A DNA stretch of 64,000 nucleotides, taken from NCBI RefSeq assembly GCF_024758725.1, contig NZ_CP096972.1, positions 1,160,001-1,224,000 of the forward strand, given 5' to 3'. The notes under the pieces were generated by a model. That model did no database searches and had not been told where the DNA came from. It was given only the letters and a program-made list of their open reading frames with translations. Shown in pieces: positions 44,699 through 53,936 of this stretch (its first letter is position 1; the number at the start of each line of letters is the position of its first letter). The DNA comes from Sphingomonas sp. SUN039. Lineage in GTDB: Bacteria > Pseudomonadota > Alphaproteobacteria > Sphingomonadales > Sphingomonadaceae. The position numbers and the translations under genes were made by a program.

Positions 44699-45775
44699 AT
44701 GGCACGCTTGCGGATCGGTATTGTCGGCGCAAACGCCGAACGCGGCTGGGCGCGTGACGCCCACCTCCGCGCCATCCGGGCCATCCCCGATCTTGAGATC
44801 GCTGCCGTTTCGGCGCGGACCCAGACAATTGCCGATCAGGCCGCCACCCTGTTCGGGGCGGCCAGCGCCTATGACGATTCCCACGCGCTCGCGCACGACC
44901 CGCAGATCGATATCGTTGCCGTCACCGTCAAGGTGCCCGAGCACCGCGCCATCGTCATGGCCGCCATAGCTGCGGGCAAGCATGTTTATTGCGAATGGCC
45001 GCTCGGTCGCGATCTCGCCGAGACGCAGGAGATGGCCGACGCCGCGCGCGCCGCCGGTGTCCATGTCGCCATCGGGTTGCAGGGCGCCAATGCCTGGGCG
45101 GTGCGACATGCCGCAGCGCTGCTAGGTGAGGGTGTGATCGGGCGGCCGCTTTCGTTGCGGGTGGTCTCCCCCACTGCCGGATGGGGTGCAGCATCGCCCG
45201 CCAACTATGCCTATTTGCAGGACAAGGCGAACGGCGCGACCCTGTCCACGATCGCCGGCGGCCACACGCTCGCCGCGATCGAGGCCGTCATCGGCAGCTA
45301 TGCCGAAGTCGGTGCGCGCGCGAGCATTCTGACCGACACGATGACGATCATGGGCACCCAGGAGAGCGTGGCCCGCACCTGTGCCGATCATCTGCTCGTC
45401 TTCGGCCAGCACGCCAGCGGTTGTGTGTCGTCGATGGAAATCATTGGCGGGGTCACCGATGTGCCCTTCCAGTTTGACCTGCGCGGCGACAAGGGAAGCG
45501 TGAAAATTACCGGCGATCATCCCGGCGGTTATCAGGTCGCCGAGCTGACCGTGACGACGTCGCCCCCTGCAGCGCCGCAGCCCGCCCCCGTGGTGGCCGG
45601 CGTGCGCACGCCATCGACCAATGTCGCCGAGCTATGGGCCCGATTTGCAAACGATATATCGACCGGCACGCGGACGGTGCCCGATTTCGACCGCGCTGTA
45701 CGACTGACCCGCCTTCTTGATGCCATTGATGTGTCTTCTGATCAGGGCCGGGTCATCTCACTGGAGATTGTCTGA
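44699..45775 (+). CDS. Gfo/Idh/MocA-family oxidoreductase
   Basis: A 358-residue NAD(P)-dependent oxidoreductase. The N-terminal Rossmann fold starts IGIVGANAERGWARDAHLRA, with an EWPLG stretch (residues about 99-103; EKP in most members) at the catalytic region, then a C-terminal alpha/beta domain. The family usually acts on sugars or inositols, but members also reduce dipyrrins and other compounds. Here it sits inside an acyl-CoA operon, which is unusual. The start is two bases after the previous stop. Confidence 0.85.
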   Translation: MARLRIGIVGANAERGWARDAHLRAIRAIPDLEIAAVSARTQTIADQAATLFGAASAYDDSHALAHDPQIDIVAVTVKVPEHRAIVMAAIAAGKHVYCEWPLGRDLAETQEMADAARAAGVHVAIGLQGANAWAVRHAAALLGEGVIGRPLSLRVVSPTAGWGAASPANYAYLQDKANGATLSTIAGGHTLAAIEAVIGSYAEVGARASILTDTMTIMGTQESVARTCADHLLVFGQHASGCVSSMEIIGGVTDVPFQFDLRGDKGSVKITGDHPGGYQVAELTVTTSPPAAPQPAPVVAGVRTPSTNVAELWARFANDISTGTRTVPDFDRAVRLTRLLDAIDVSSDQGRVISLEIV

Positions 45776-45777
45776 CC

Positions 45778-46473
45778 ATGGCCAACGCGCTTCAGCTCGT
45801 CCTCTCGAATCCGACCCCCGGCATGGAAACCGAATTCAACCACTGGTACGGCGGCGACCATCTTATCCATGGCGTCGAGACGCCCGGCATCCTGTCCGGC
45901 CAGCGATTTCGCCGGACCGAAGGGCCATGGCCATCGGGTGTCCATGACTACATGATGATCTGGGAGCTCGACGACCCGGCGTTTTCGCTCGCCGAGCTCG
46001 CAAAAATCAAGGGCACCGACACCATGCCGATCAGCCCGGCGATCAACATGGACACGGTTCAGCCGCCGACGATGTGGCGGCGTGCCGAGATCCGCAGCGC
46101 GGCGCGAATCGCGACCGACAGCGGGTCGCGCCAGACCGTGATTTTCGGGCTCTATAATGCTGCCGACGGCGCCGGAGACGCATTTGCCCAGGCATTGCTT
46201 GCGGGCGGCCTTATGACGCTTGCCGACCAGCCCGGCGTCATTTCAGCCGAATATCTCACGCTCGCCGATGAACAGATCAGGGGCAATTGCCGCAAATATC
46301 CGCATGGCATTTTGATCGAATTGCATGACGAGGCGGCGGGACTGGCCGCGCTGGCTGATAAACTCGCCGCCCTGCCCTATGCCGACCCCGCGCGCTGGAT
46401 GGCCATTGTCTTTCGGCCGCTGGGGGCCAGGACCACCAAGGCCGATGTCGAAAGGCTGACGGAACCGGCATGA
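45778..46473 (+). CDS. EthD-like protein, probably two tandem barrel domains
   Basis: A 231-residue protein about twice the size of single EthD-like domains. The first half has FNHWYGGDHLIHGVETPGILSG, which matches the WYxxxH motif; the second half (from about 118) shows weaker similarity. It overlaps the ligase gene by four bases. The tandem protein at 50340-51104 has the same architecture. The reaction is unknown. Confidence 0.72.
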   Translation: MANALQLVLSNPTPGMETEFNHWYGGDHLIHGVETPGILSGQRFRRTEGPWPSGVHDYMMIWELDDPAFSLAELAKIKGTDTMPISPAINMDTVQPPTMWRRAEIRSAARIATDSGSRQTVIFGLYNAADGAGDAFAQALLAGGLMTLADQPGVISAEYLTLADEQIRGNCRKYPHGILIELHDEAAGLAALADKLAALPYADPARWMAIVFRPLGARTTKADVERLTEPA

Positions 46474-48137
46474 GCTGGACCATGCGCAAGGACCCGAGCG
46501 GCCTGTCGGTCCGCTCATCGGCAGCGGCAATCGCGCGATACCGCGCCGAAGGACATTGGCGCGACGCAACGCTTGTCGATGCGGCGCAAGCGGCGGTTGC
46601 CGACGCCCCCGACCGGGTCCTACTGGTCGAAGGCGAGACGCGGCTGACCCGCGCCGAGGCTTGGGACCGTGCGCTGCGCCTTGCCGCCTTCTTTCGCACG
46701 CGCGGGCTGAAACCGGGCGACGTCGTCTCTCTGCAACTGCCCAACTGGACCGAGACTGCGATCATTGCGCTGGCGGCGCGGATGTCGGGGCTTATCATCA
46801 ACCCGATCCCGCCAATCTATCGAGAAAGCGAGCTTGGCTACATCCTCGGCAATTGCCGCGCGAAGATGATCTTCGTACCGGAAGTTTTCCGCAAGCACGA
46901 CCATGTGGCGACGATCGCGGGGCTTCGCGCCGCCCTGCCCGATCTGCGCGACGTCGTCGTGGTGCGGGGCGACATCGTGCAGACCAAGGGAACGCAGGAC
47001 TGGCATACAGCGCTGTCGCACCCGCCAATCGACGACGCCGATCTGCCCATCATTGACCCCGCATCGGTGATGATGGCGATGTACACCTCAGGGACAACGG
47101 GCCGACCCAAGGGCGTGCTCCACACCCACTACAGCTTCGATAACCGGGTTCGGGCAATGGGCGAGGCCTGGGGAATCGGTCCCGGCGATACCGTGTTCAT
47201 GCCGTCGCCCGTCACCCACATCACCGGCGCTTTCTGGGCGTTCGACATGCCCTGGGTGCGCGGTTGCGCGAGCGTCCTGATCGATGTGTGGAACGCCGAA
47301 GACGGCATCCGCTGCATTGTCGACAACCGCTGCACGGTCAGCGGCGGCGCGACACCCTTCCTGCAGCAATTCCTCGATCTTGCCCGCGACCGGCCCGACG
47401 CACTCGCCTCGCTGCGGCTGTTCTTTTGCGGCGGCACGACAGTATCGCCCAGCCTGATCCGCGAAGCCAGCGACACGTTCCCCGGCTGCCTGTTCTTTCG
47501 CGCCTATGGATCGACCGAAATGACGTGCGTGACGCTCGGCATCCAGAACCGGTCGCAGGCCGACATGGGGGCCGAAACCGATGGGCTTGTCCGTTACCCG
47601 GCCGAAGTCAGGCTCGTCGATGCCGATGACACCCCGGTGCCTGCGGGGGAAGAAGGCGAAATCCTTGCGCGTGGTCCGGGGTTGTTCGCGGGCTATCTCG
47701 ATCCCGCCGACAACGACGGCAATTTCGACGACGACGGGTTCTTCCGGATGGGCGACCTTGGGCGCGTGGTCCACGGCGACTACCTTGTCATTACCGGGCG
47801 CAAAAAGGACATCATCATCCGCTCGGGCGAAAACATCAGCCCGAAGGAAGTCGAGGACGTGCTCGGCACGCATCCGGCTATAGCAGAAGTGGCGATTGTC
47901 GCCATGCCGAGTGCAGCGACGGGCGAAAAGGGTTGCGCCTTCATTATCTGTCGCCCCGACCACGCGATCGACCTGCCCGGCATCAAGACTTTCCTCGACA
48001 GCGCGGGGCTTGCCCGCCAGAAATTCCCCGAACATCTGGTGCTCGTCGACGACCTGCCCCGCGTTCCTTCGGGCAAGGTCAAAAAGGACGTTTTACGAAC
48101 CCGCGCCCGCGAACTCTCTCAAGGACCGAATGCATGA
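46470..48137 (+). CDS. AMP-forming acyl-CoA synthetase, cyclohexanecarboxylate-CoA-ligase-like
   Basis: A 555-residue ANL-superfamily ligase. The P-loop YTSGTTGRPKG is at 205-215, followed by VLHTHYS; the adenylate motif YGSTEMTCV and the hinge GRKKDIIIRSGENISPKEVE follow, and the catalytic Lys is in PSGKVKKD near the C-terminus. The closest-looking group activates cyclic or branched acids. It overlaps genes on both sides (ATGA), so dehydrogenases, ligase and crotonase are made as one unit. Confidence 0.9.
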   Translation: MSWTMRKDPSGLSVRSSAAAIARYRAEGHWRDATLVDAAQAAVADAPDRVLLVEGETRLTRAEAWDRALRLAAFFRTRGLKPGDVVSLQLPNWTETAIIALAARMSGLIINPIPPIYRESELGYILGNCRAKMIFVPEVFRKHDHVATIAGLRAALPDLRDVVVVRGDIVQTKGTQDWHTALSHPPIDDADLPIIDPASVMMAMYTSGTTGRPKGVLHTHYSFDNRVRAMGEAWGIGPGDTVFMPSPVTHITGAFWAFDMPWVRGCASVLIDVWNAEDGIRCIVDNRCTVSGGATPFLQQFLDLARDRPDALASLRLFFCGGTTVSPSLIREASDTFPGCLFFRAYGSTEMTCVTLGIQNRSQADMGAETDGLVRYPAEVRLVDADDTPVPAGEEGEILARGPGLFAGYLDPADNDGNFDDDGFFRMGDLGRVVHGDYLVITGRKKDIIIRSGENISPKEVEDVLGTHPAIAEVAIVAMPSAATGEKGCAFIICRPDHAIDLPGIKTFLDSAGLARQKFPEHLVLVDDLPRVPSGKVKKDVLRTRARELSQGPNA

Positions 48138-48991
48138 CTGAAACGCTCGTTCGCTACGAAGACCCAGCGCCCGGCGTCGCACGCATCGTGCTCGCCCGCG
48201 CCGACAAGCACAATGCGATCAACCCGAAGATGATATTCGCGGTCAACGATGCGTTCGACCGGGCGCTTGCCGATGACAGCGTCAAGGTGATCATCCTGGC
48301 CGCCGACGGGCGCAATTTCTCAGCCGGGCATGACATCACCGAGACAGTGGAAATGTACCAGGCCGACATGCAAGAGCGCAGCCCGCGCGTCAGCGGCTGG
48401 AGCGGCTTCAATGAGCCCGAAACGCACGGCTGGTATGCCGCCGAAAAAGAGGGCTATCTCGAATCGGCGCGACGCTGGCGCAATATTTCCAAGCCGACGA
48501 TTTGTGCCGTGCAGGGCAAGTGCATTGCCGGGGCACTGATCTTTGCCTGGGTCTGCGACATCATCATTGCCTCCAAGAATGCGGTCTTTTCCGATCCCGT
48601 CGCTACTTTCGGCATGCCAAGCGTCGAATGGCTCGGGCACCCCTGGGAACTCGGGCCTCGTAAAGCCAAGGAATTTCTGTTCACCTCGGACAGCTGGTCA
48701 GCCGACGAAGCGCACCGGCTGGGCATGGTCAACCATGTCGTCGAGCTCGACGACCTCGCCGACTTTACACTCGCGATGGCCCAAAAGATCGCGACCAAGC
48801 CGAGTTTTGCACTCAAGCTCGCCAAAGAGGCGGTCAACAAGACGCTCGATATCCAGGGGCAGATGAACGCGATCGACGCGGCGTTCTACCTCCATCACCT
48901 CGGCCATACCCAGAATTTCCGGCTGTTCGGCTGGGGCATGGACCCGACCAATACCCCCGCGCTCGCCACGGTGCCGAAGAAGCCCGCGTAG
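48134..48991 (+). CDS. Crotonase-fold protein lacking both catalytic glutamates (paralogue)
   Basis: A 285-residue crotonase. NFSAGHD at 61-67 forms part of the oxyanion hole. At hydratase Glu144 and Glu164 equivalents it has Ile136 and Val156. It shares a 45-residue insertion and the SDPVATFGMPSVEWLGHPWE region with the crotonase at 23485-24378, marking a separate subfamily. It follows the ligase with ATGA overlap and is 20 bp upstream of the MFS gene. Confidence 0.9.
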   Translation: MTETLVRYEDPAPGVARIVLARADKHNAINPKMIFAVNDAFDRALADDSVKVIILAADGRNFSAGHDITETVEMYQADMQERSPRVSGWSGFNEPETHGWYAAEKEGYLESARRWRNISKPTICAVQGKCIAGALIFAWVCDIIIASKNAVFSDPVATFGMPSVEWLGHPWELGPRKAKEFLFTSDSWSADEAHRLGMVNHVVELDDLADFTLAMAQKIATKPSFALKLAKEAVNKTLDIQGQMNAIDAAFYLHHLGHTQNFRLFGWGMDPTNTPALATVPKKPA

Positions 48992-49011
48992 AATCGACCG
49001 GGGGGGAACGG

Positions 49012-50334
49012 ATGAACGCGCGCATGTCAGAGACAGCCACGACGGCCCAACCCAATAGCGGTCCATACGCCTGGTATGTCGTTGCCGTCCTGATCCTTGC
49101 CTACACATTTTCGTTCATCGACCGCCAGATTCTGACGCTGATGGTCGGGCCGATCCGGGCTACGCTCGGCATCAGCGATTTTCAGCTGAGCCTGCTCCAT
49201 GGTCTCGCCTTCGCGCTGTTCTACTCGGTTCTCGGCATTCCCATCGGGATGATGGTCGACCGCAAAAAGCGCACCACGATTATCGCTATCGGTATCGCCG
49301 TCTGGAGCGTGATGACATCGCTGTGCGGCGTCGCGCAGAATTTCGTCCACCTGTTCGTGGCGCGCATGGGCGTCGGCGTGGGCGAGGCGGCGCTCTCGCC
49401 CGGTGCTTATTCGATGATCAGCGACTATTTTCCGCCGCATCAACGGCCGCGAGCGCTGAGCCTGTACACCAGTGCCGCCTATATCGGCGGCGGCATCGCC
49501 ACGATGGCGGGCGGAGCGCTGATCGCACTGATGCCGCCACTCAATCTGCCTGGGGTCGGAACGTTGCAGCCATGGCAGGCGATATTCATTGTCGTCGGGC
49601 TGCCCGGACTGCTCGTGGCCCTACTGGTCGCCACGGTGCGAGAGCCACGGCGAACGGGGCTCAAGGTCGGGGCGCATCCCAATTTCAGCGAGGTCCGCGG
49701 GCATCTATCGACATGGCGGGGCGCCTATGGGCTCCTCATCATCGGCTATGCCGTGAGTGGGATCATGTGGAACGGCGCGATCGCGTGGATTCCAACCTAT
49801 TTCATCCGCCACTTCGGCTGGACAGCGAGCCAGGTCAGCCTGCCCTATGGTCTGATCACGATCGGCGGCGGAGTCGGCGGGATCAATCTCGGCGGCTGGA
49901 TCGCAACGCGTCTGCGCCAGCACGGCAGGCTCGATGCGAACATCATCGTTGGACTGATCGCGATCGCGGTCGCCATGCCGTCGGGAATTGCGGCGACATT
50001 TGCCGGAACACCCACGCTGGCACTCTTCCTGTTCACCATGTTCCTGTTCGGCTGCGCCATCCCCTGGGGCGGCGCGGTGGCGGCGCTCCAGGAAGTCACC
50101 CCCAACCAGATGCGCGGACAGGTTTCGGCGATCTACCTGTTCTGCCTCAGCTTGATCGGCATTGGCATCGGACCGACATTGGTAGCAGGCTTTACCGATC
50201 ACTTGTTCGGCAACGACGCCGCGCTCGGCAAATCGATCGCCCTGACCATCGCGATCGCTGCGCCGGTTTCGGCACTGCTGCTGTCGCTCGCGCGCAAGCC
50301 TTATTGCCGTGCACTTGGCGCGGTCTCGTTCTAA
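49012..50334 (+). CDS. MFS permease, spinster-like
   Basis: A 440-residue permease with 12 predicted helices. FIDRQILTLMVGPIRATLGIS is the helix-1 signature and GIPIGMMVDRKKRTTI the loop 2-3 signature. Length is standard for the family, unlike the longer permease at 2943-4523. GGGGGGGAACGG precedes the ATG. It ends the operon, five bases before the convergent EthD-like gene. It probably imports the acid that the same operon activates. Confidence 0.92.
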   Translation: MNARMSETATTAQPNSGPYAWYVVAVLILAYTFSFIDRQILTLMVGPIRATLGISDFQLSLLHGLAFALFYSVLGIPIGMMVDRKKRTTIIAIGIAVWSVMTSLCGVAQNFVHLFVARMGVGVGEAALSPGAYSMISDYFPPHQRPRALSLYTSAAYIGGGIATMAGGALIALMPPLNLPGVGTLQPWQAIFIVVGLPGLLVALLVATVREPRRTGLKVGAHPNFSEVRGHLSTWRGAYGLLIIGYAVSGIMWNGAIAWIPTYFIRHFGWTASQVSLPYGLITIGGGVGGINLGGWIATRLRQHGRLDANIIVGLIAIAVAMPSGIAATFAGTPTLALFLFTMFLFGCAIPWGGAVAALQEVTPNQMRGQVSAIYLFCLSLIGIGIGPTLVAGFTDHLFGNDAALGKSIALTIAIAAPVSALLLSLARKPYCRALGAVSF

Positions 50335-50339
50335 GCGAT

Positions 50340-51104
50340 TCAGCCTTTGCCCGGATAGACTGACAGGTCGCCGGCGTAGGCTATCCCGCCAGGCCAGAAT
50401 TCGGTGCCGCTGATCTTGCGGAAGTAATGCACTGTGCGCGCCAGCGACCCCGCCGAGGAGCGTGGCTCCATCGCAATGCCGCTTGGGGAATGGCCCAGCG
50501 CCCGTGCGACGAAATCACCGATGGTGAACGGCAAATCATCAGTCTGCTGCGCCGTCATTACCAGCTGATCGCCGGGACAATAGCGGCGCGGCTCGACCTG
50601 GACATCTGACAAGCCGCCGCGCTTCATCGCAACATGGCCAGGGACGTTGGCGACCTCGACGCTGTGAACGTTTTCGTACCAGGTGTCATATTCGTCGAAG
50701 CGCCCCGCGATATAATTGCCGATCAAGATGCTGACCCCGGACAGCGGCTTGTCGCGCTGCCAGTTCGGGCTGCCCTTCCAGTCGCCGTAAAGCCGAAACG
50801 TGTAGAGGCGCTCAGTATCATCGTCGGCGATCAGCCCCGCATCGCGCGCATCGGCGATCAGCGGCCCAAGCGCGGGCAGATCGATAGCCGGTGTTGGCAG
50901 GTCGAAATCATAGACGCTCATGTAATGCCAGGGCTGCGCCTGATCGGGGATCATCTGGACCGGATCGATTTCGAACCGCTCCGCCGACTTGAACCCGCGC
51001 AGATGCATCAGGGCGCCGGCATGTGCGCCATCGAACCAGCGCGCATAGGCCTCGGCATTGCCGTCGGTCGTGTTGTGGAGGTGGAGTGTCGTGTGTAGCG
51101 CCAT
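50340..51104 (-). CDS. EthD-like protein, two tandem domains
   Basis: A 254-residue protein with two EthD-like repeats. The first half has YARWFDGAHAGALMHLRGF and the second YDTWYENVHSVEVANVPGHV; each matches the W[YF]xxxH pattern. GGGAGGCTCGCC precedes the ATG at 51104. It is divergent from the P450 gene, and an operator-like repeat lies between them. It may act with the P450, as EthD does with the EthB P450 of ether degradation, although EthD itself is much smaller. Confidence 0.75.
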   Translation of the reverse strand: MALHTTLHLHNTTDGNAEAYARWFDGAHAGALMHLRGFKSAERFEIDPVQMIPDQAQPWHYMSVYDFDLPTPAIDLPALGPLIADARDAGLIADDDTERLYTFRLYGDWKGSPNWQRDKPLSGVSILIGNYIAGRFDEYDTWYENVHSVEVANVPGHVAMKRGGLSDVQVEPRRYCPGDQLVMTAQQTDDLPFTIGDFVARALGHSPSGIAMEPRSSAGSLARTVHYFRKISGTEFWPGGIAYAGDLSVYPGKG

Positions 51105-51181
51105 GGCGAGCCTCCCATGCCCTGGTCCGGTGATACTATCTCGACCGGCCTTGCAGGCAATATTGACATTGCGGCCTTTAG

Positions 51182-51203
51182 AATGAATTGCAAGACGCGC
51201 ATT
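51182..51203. promoter_or_regulatory. Shared operator, one mismatch (AATGA-N12-GCATT)
   Basis: The right arm is exact and the left arm has one mismatch. It ends 15 bases before the P450 start, so a bound protein would cover the leader. Confidence 0.55.
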
Positions 51204-51218
51204 TCGTGAAAGCTCGAT

Positions 51219-52466
51219 ATGATCGAAAACGACGTTCCCGCAACGGCCATCACCGATCCGGCGCTGTTTGCCGACGACACCAAGCTGCACGGGATGCTCG
51301 CGCGGCTGCGCCGGAGCGACCCGTTTCCCTATGTCAAGGCCGAGGGCCATTCGCCGTTCTGGCTGGCGACGCGCCATGCCACGATCACTGCAATCGAACT
51401 CGATCCAAAACGCTTTATCAGCGCCCCGCGACAGGCGCTGTTCTCGCTAGCCCATATCGAGAAGAGCCGCGCGCTTGCAGGCGACAAGCCGCCCGCTGAG
51501 CGTATGCGAAATGTGACGGGCATGGATGGCGAGGACCATCGCGTCTACCGCGCAATCGCGCAATCGCATTTCATGTCGAAAGCGCTGAACGCCATCCGCG
51601 ACGACATCGACGCGATAGCTTGCGAGTTCGTCGGTCGTATGGTTGCCAAGGGTGACACGTGCGATTTTGCGGGCGATATCGCGCTCGGCTATCCGCTGCG
51701 CGTTATCATGAGCATCCTGGGCGTCGCGCCCGAAGACGAGGCGCTGATGCTGCGCTTTACCCAACAATTGTTGACCAGCCAGGATCCTGAATTCAACGAT
51801 GCCGAGGCAAACCCGCTCAAGGCGATGAGTGAGATGTTCTTATACTTCCAGCCGATCATCGCCGACCGCCGCGCCAAGCCGCGCGATGATATCGCCAGCG
51901 TCATCGCGAATGCGAAGGTCGACGGCGCTTATCTCGCTGACCGCGACGTCTTTGGCTATTTCCTGATCATAGCCACCGCAGGCCATGACACCACCAGTTA
52001 CAGCCTGACCGGGGGCCTACTCGCGCTGCTCGAAAACCCCGAACAGCTCGGGAAGCTGCGCGCCGATCCTGCGTTGCTGCCGACGGCGATCGACGAGTTC
52101 ATCCGCTGGACATCACCGGTCAAGCATTTCACCCGCACTTGCACCGAAGACTGCATCATCGACGGCAAGCAGATCCGCAAAGATGATATCGTGGTCCTGT
52201 CCTACCCCTCGGCCAACCGCGACGAAGCGATCTTCGACGATCCGTTCGTGTTCCGCGTCGACCGCAAGCCCAACCGCCACCTGGCCTTCGGTACCGGCCC
52301 GCATCTCTGCCTCGGCCAGCATCTGGCAAAGATGGAACTTTCCGCGTTCCTGCGCGAATTCCTCACTCGTATCGATCACCTCGAACTCGCGGGCGAACCG
52401 CGCCGTGTTCAATCTACCTTTGTCGGTGGTGTGAAGCGCCTGCCGATCCGTTACCGCTTTCGCTGA
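51219..52466 (+). CDS. Cytochrome P450, CYP108-like
   Basis: A 415-residue soluble bacterial P450. The oxygen-activation motif AGHDTT is at 254-259, the ExxR motif EFIR at 293-296, and the haem-binding FGTGPHLCLGQ is at 357-367 with Cys364. Stretches such as RWTSPVKHFTRT, LSYPSANRDE and FGTGPHLCLGQHLAKME resemble P450terp (CYP108, alpha-terpineol hydroxylase) as I recall it, so a terpenoid-like substrate is possible. No ferredoxin or ferredoxin reductase gene is in the window. The weak GAAAG before the ATG may mean low translation. Confidence 0.92.
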   Translation: MIENDVPATAITDPALFADDTKLHGMLARLRRSDPFPYVKAEGHSPFWLATRHATITAIELDPKRFISAPRQALFSLAHIEKSRALAGDKPPAERMRNVTGMDGEDHRVYRAIAQSHFMSKALNAIRDDIDAIACEFVGRMVAKGDTCDFAGDIALGYPLRVIMSILGVAPEDEALMLRFTQQLLTSQDPEFNDAEANPLKAMSEMFLYFQPIIADRRAKPRDDIASVIANAKVDGAYLADRDVFGYFLIIATAGHDTTSYSLTGGLLALLENPEQLGKLRADPALLPTAIDEFIRWTSPVKHFTRTCTEDCIIDGKQIRKDDIVVLSYPSANRDEAIFDDPFVFRVDRKPNRHLAFGTGPHLCLGQHLAKMELSAFLREFLTRIDHLELAGEPRRVQSTFVGGVKRLPIRYRFR

Positions 52467-52472
52467 GCGCTG

Positions 52473-53507
52473 CTATTTGACGGGGAGCTTTGCGAACGCG
52501 GCATCCAGCGCGGCCAGCACGGCATCGGTAAAGACGTCCGGTTTGAATCCCTGAAGAGATTTCAGCGTCATGCCGTTCGCCATCCCCGATGCGACCGACG
52601 AGGACTTGGTAAACTCGGGGAGCTGTGCGTCGATGACGGCCTTGGCAGCGGGATCTGCGAGCAAGACCCCGATTTTCGTTGCGGCAGTGGTATAACGGCC
52701 TGCTACTGCGGTCTGTGCGGCTGGTGCAACCGCTGCCACCTTAGGAATTGCGACTTTTAGCACGACATTATCAGGATTGCCCACCTGCATCGCGCGCTGA
52801 TAAGCAGCACGCGCCTTCACCCGCTCGTGCCATTTCAGCAGATTGGGATAAACCCCAGCGTCCACCTGCAGATTGGCGATGATGGTCATGACGATGTCGT
52901 ACATGATGTCGGCCGCGGAAAAGTTGGCGCCGCCAAAATACGGGTGCGCGCTAATGAATTTCTCCATGAACAGGATGACGTCCATCGATCCCACCAGTTT
53001 CACGGGGCCGAGGATATTGGGCTGAAGCGTACCGCCGGTTCGCGCCAGCTTACCCAGATCGTTGCTCAGATGGGGCATCGCCGACCCTTCTGCAAAATGC
53101 ATCCACATCTTGTATTTGGCGAAATCGGGAGAGGTTATGGCAGGCACCAGGCCGCCAGCGGCCCGAAACTGGGTGATCAGATACTCCATGATGCCACCGG
53201 ACTCGACCAGCATCTCGCCGCGGAAGACCACGGTCGGCGCAACTGGCATATCGGGATTGATCTTTTTTAGGGCATTGAGCGATCCAAGCACATCGCCGCG
53301 TTTGTAAATCACTTCATAGGGGATGCCTGCCTCTTCGCAGAACCAGATGATGCGCTGCGACCGTCGCCCCTCGACATGGTAGATCGTGACCTTGTCGGTC
53401 ACTTGTGCCGCCTCGGCGCCGCTCGCCACAAACATTGTCGCGGCCCCAAGGCCGACGGTTGCGATGGCGTCTCTTCTGGACAGCGACGTGGCTATTTCTT
53501 GGGCCAT
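52473..53507 (-). CDS. Tat-exported glutathione-S-transferase-like protein with C-terminal tail domain
   Basis: A 344-residue protein. Residues 1-33 are a twin-arginine signal (SRRDAI, then a hydrophobic core ending AEA). Residues 38-120 form a GST N-terminal thioredoxin-like domain (VTIYHVEGRRSQRIIWFCEEAGIPYEV in adjoining blocks), and 130-245 an alpha-helical GST domain. Residues 270-344 form an extra tail with TKIGVLLADPAAKAVID and VASGMANGMTLKSL. The secreted protein encoded at 53576-53875 is nearly the same as this tail. GSTs are normally cytoplasmic, so export is unusual. Confidence 0.82.
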   Translation of the reverse strand: MAQEIATSLSRRDAIATVGLGAATMFVASGAEAAQVTDKVTIYHVEGRRSQRIIWFCEEAGIPYEVIYKRGDVLGSLNALKKINPDMPVAPTVVFRGEMLVESGGIMEYLITQFRAAGGLVPAITSPDFAKYKMWMHFAEGSAMPHLSNDLGKLARTGGTLQPNILGPVKLVGSMDVILFMEKFISAHPYFGGANFSAADIMYDIVMTIIANLQVDAGVYPNLLKWHERVKARAAYQRAMQVGNPDNVVLKVAIPKVAAVAPAAQTAVAGRYTTAATKIGVLLADPAAKAVIDAQLPEFTKSSSVASGMANGMTLKSLQGFKPDVFTDAVLAALDAAFAKLPVK

Positions 53508-53575
53508 ATGAAATTCCTCTCGAGTGGTCGGCGTGAGCGGGATCCTCGGCCTGGCGTCGGCCGATCGACCTTGGA

Positions 53576-53875
53576 TTATTTTGACGGCAGCTTGCTAAAA
53601 TCGGCGTCGGTCGCCGCCAAGGCCGCGTCGGTGAAAACGTCCGGCTTGAACTGCTTTAGATTTTTCAGCGTCATGCCGTTCGCCATGCCAGAAGCGACAG
53701 CACGGGATTTGACGAGCATCGGAAAGCGCCTTGCAATAACGGCCTTGGCAGCCGGATCAGCCAGCAGCGTCCCGATTTTTGTCACTGCGGTCGAGTAAGG
53801 GACAAGCGGCGTAGCGAGGGCGCTGACCGAGCCGCCAGCAGCCGCAAGCGCTGCCCAAAGCAAGAACTTCCTCAC
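53576..53875 (-). CDS. Small secreted protein, homologous to the tail of the exported GST
   Basis: A 99-residue protein with a signal peptide (1-21, LLWAALAAAGGSVSALA). The mature part matches the last 70 residues of the GST-like protein at about two in three positions (TKIGTLLADPAAKAVI, ASGMANGMTLKNL, FKPDVFTDAALAA). The start is a GTG at 53875 with GGAG seven bases upstream. The gene lies 68 bp upstream of the GST gene on the same strand. It may be a stand-alone or ancestral form of the domain. Function unknown. Confidence 0.78.
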   Translation of the reverse strand: MRKFLLWAALAAAGGSVSALATPLVPYSTAVTKIGTLLADPAAKAVIARRFPMLVKSRAVASGMANGMTLKNLKQFKPDVFTDAALAATDADFSKLPSK

Positions 53876-53936
53876 GGCGATTCTCCATACGTGCAAGGGT
53901 CAGCGCAACTCTTGCCCAAACACCTTGGCACCTCTT

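Noticed and set aside
51157-51172. Short inverted repeat GCAAT-N6-ATTGC between the EthD-like and P450 genes
   Set aside because: It is a single short palindrome next to a better site at 51182; not enough evidence to call it separately.
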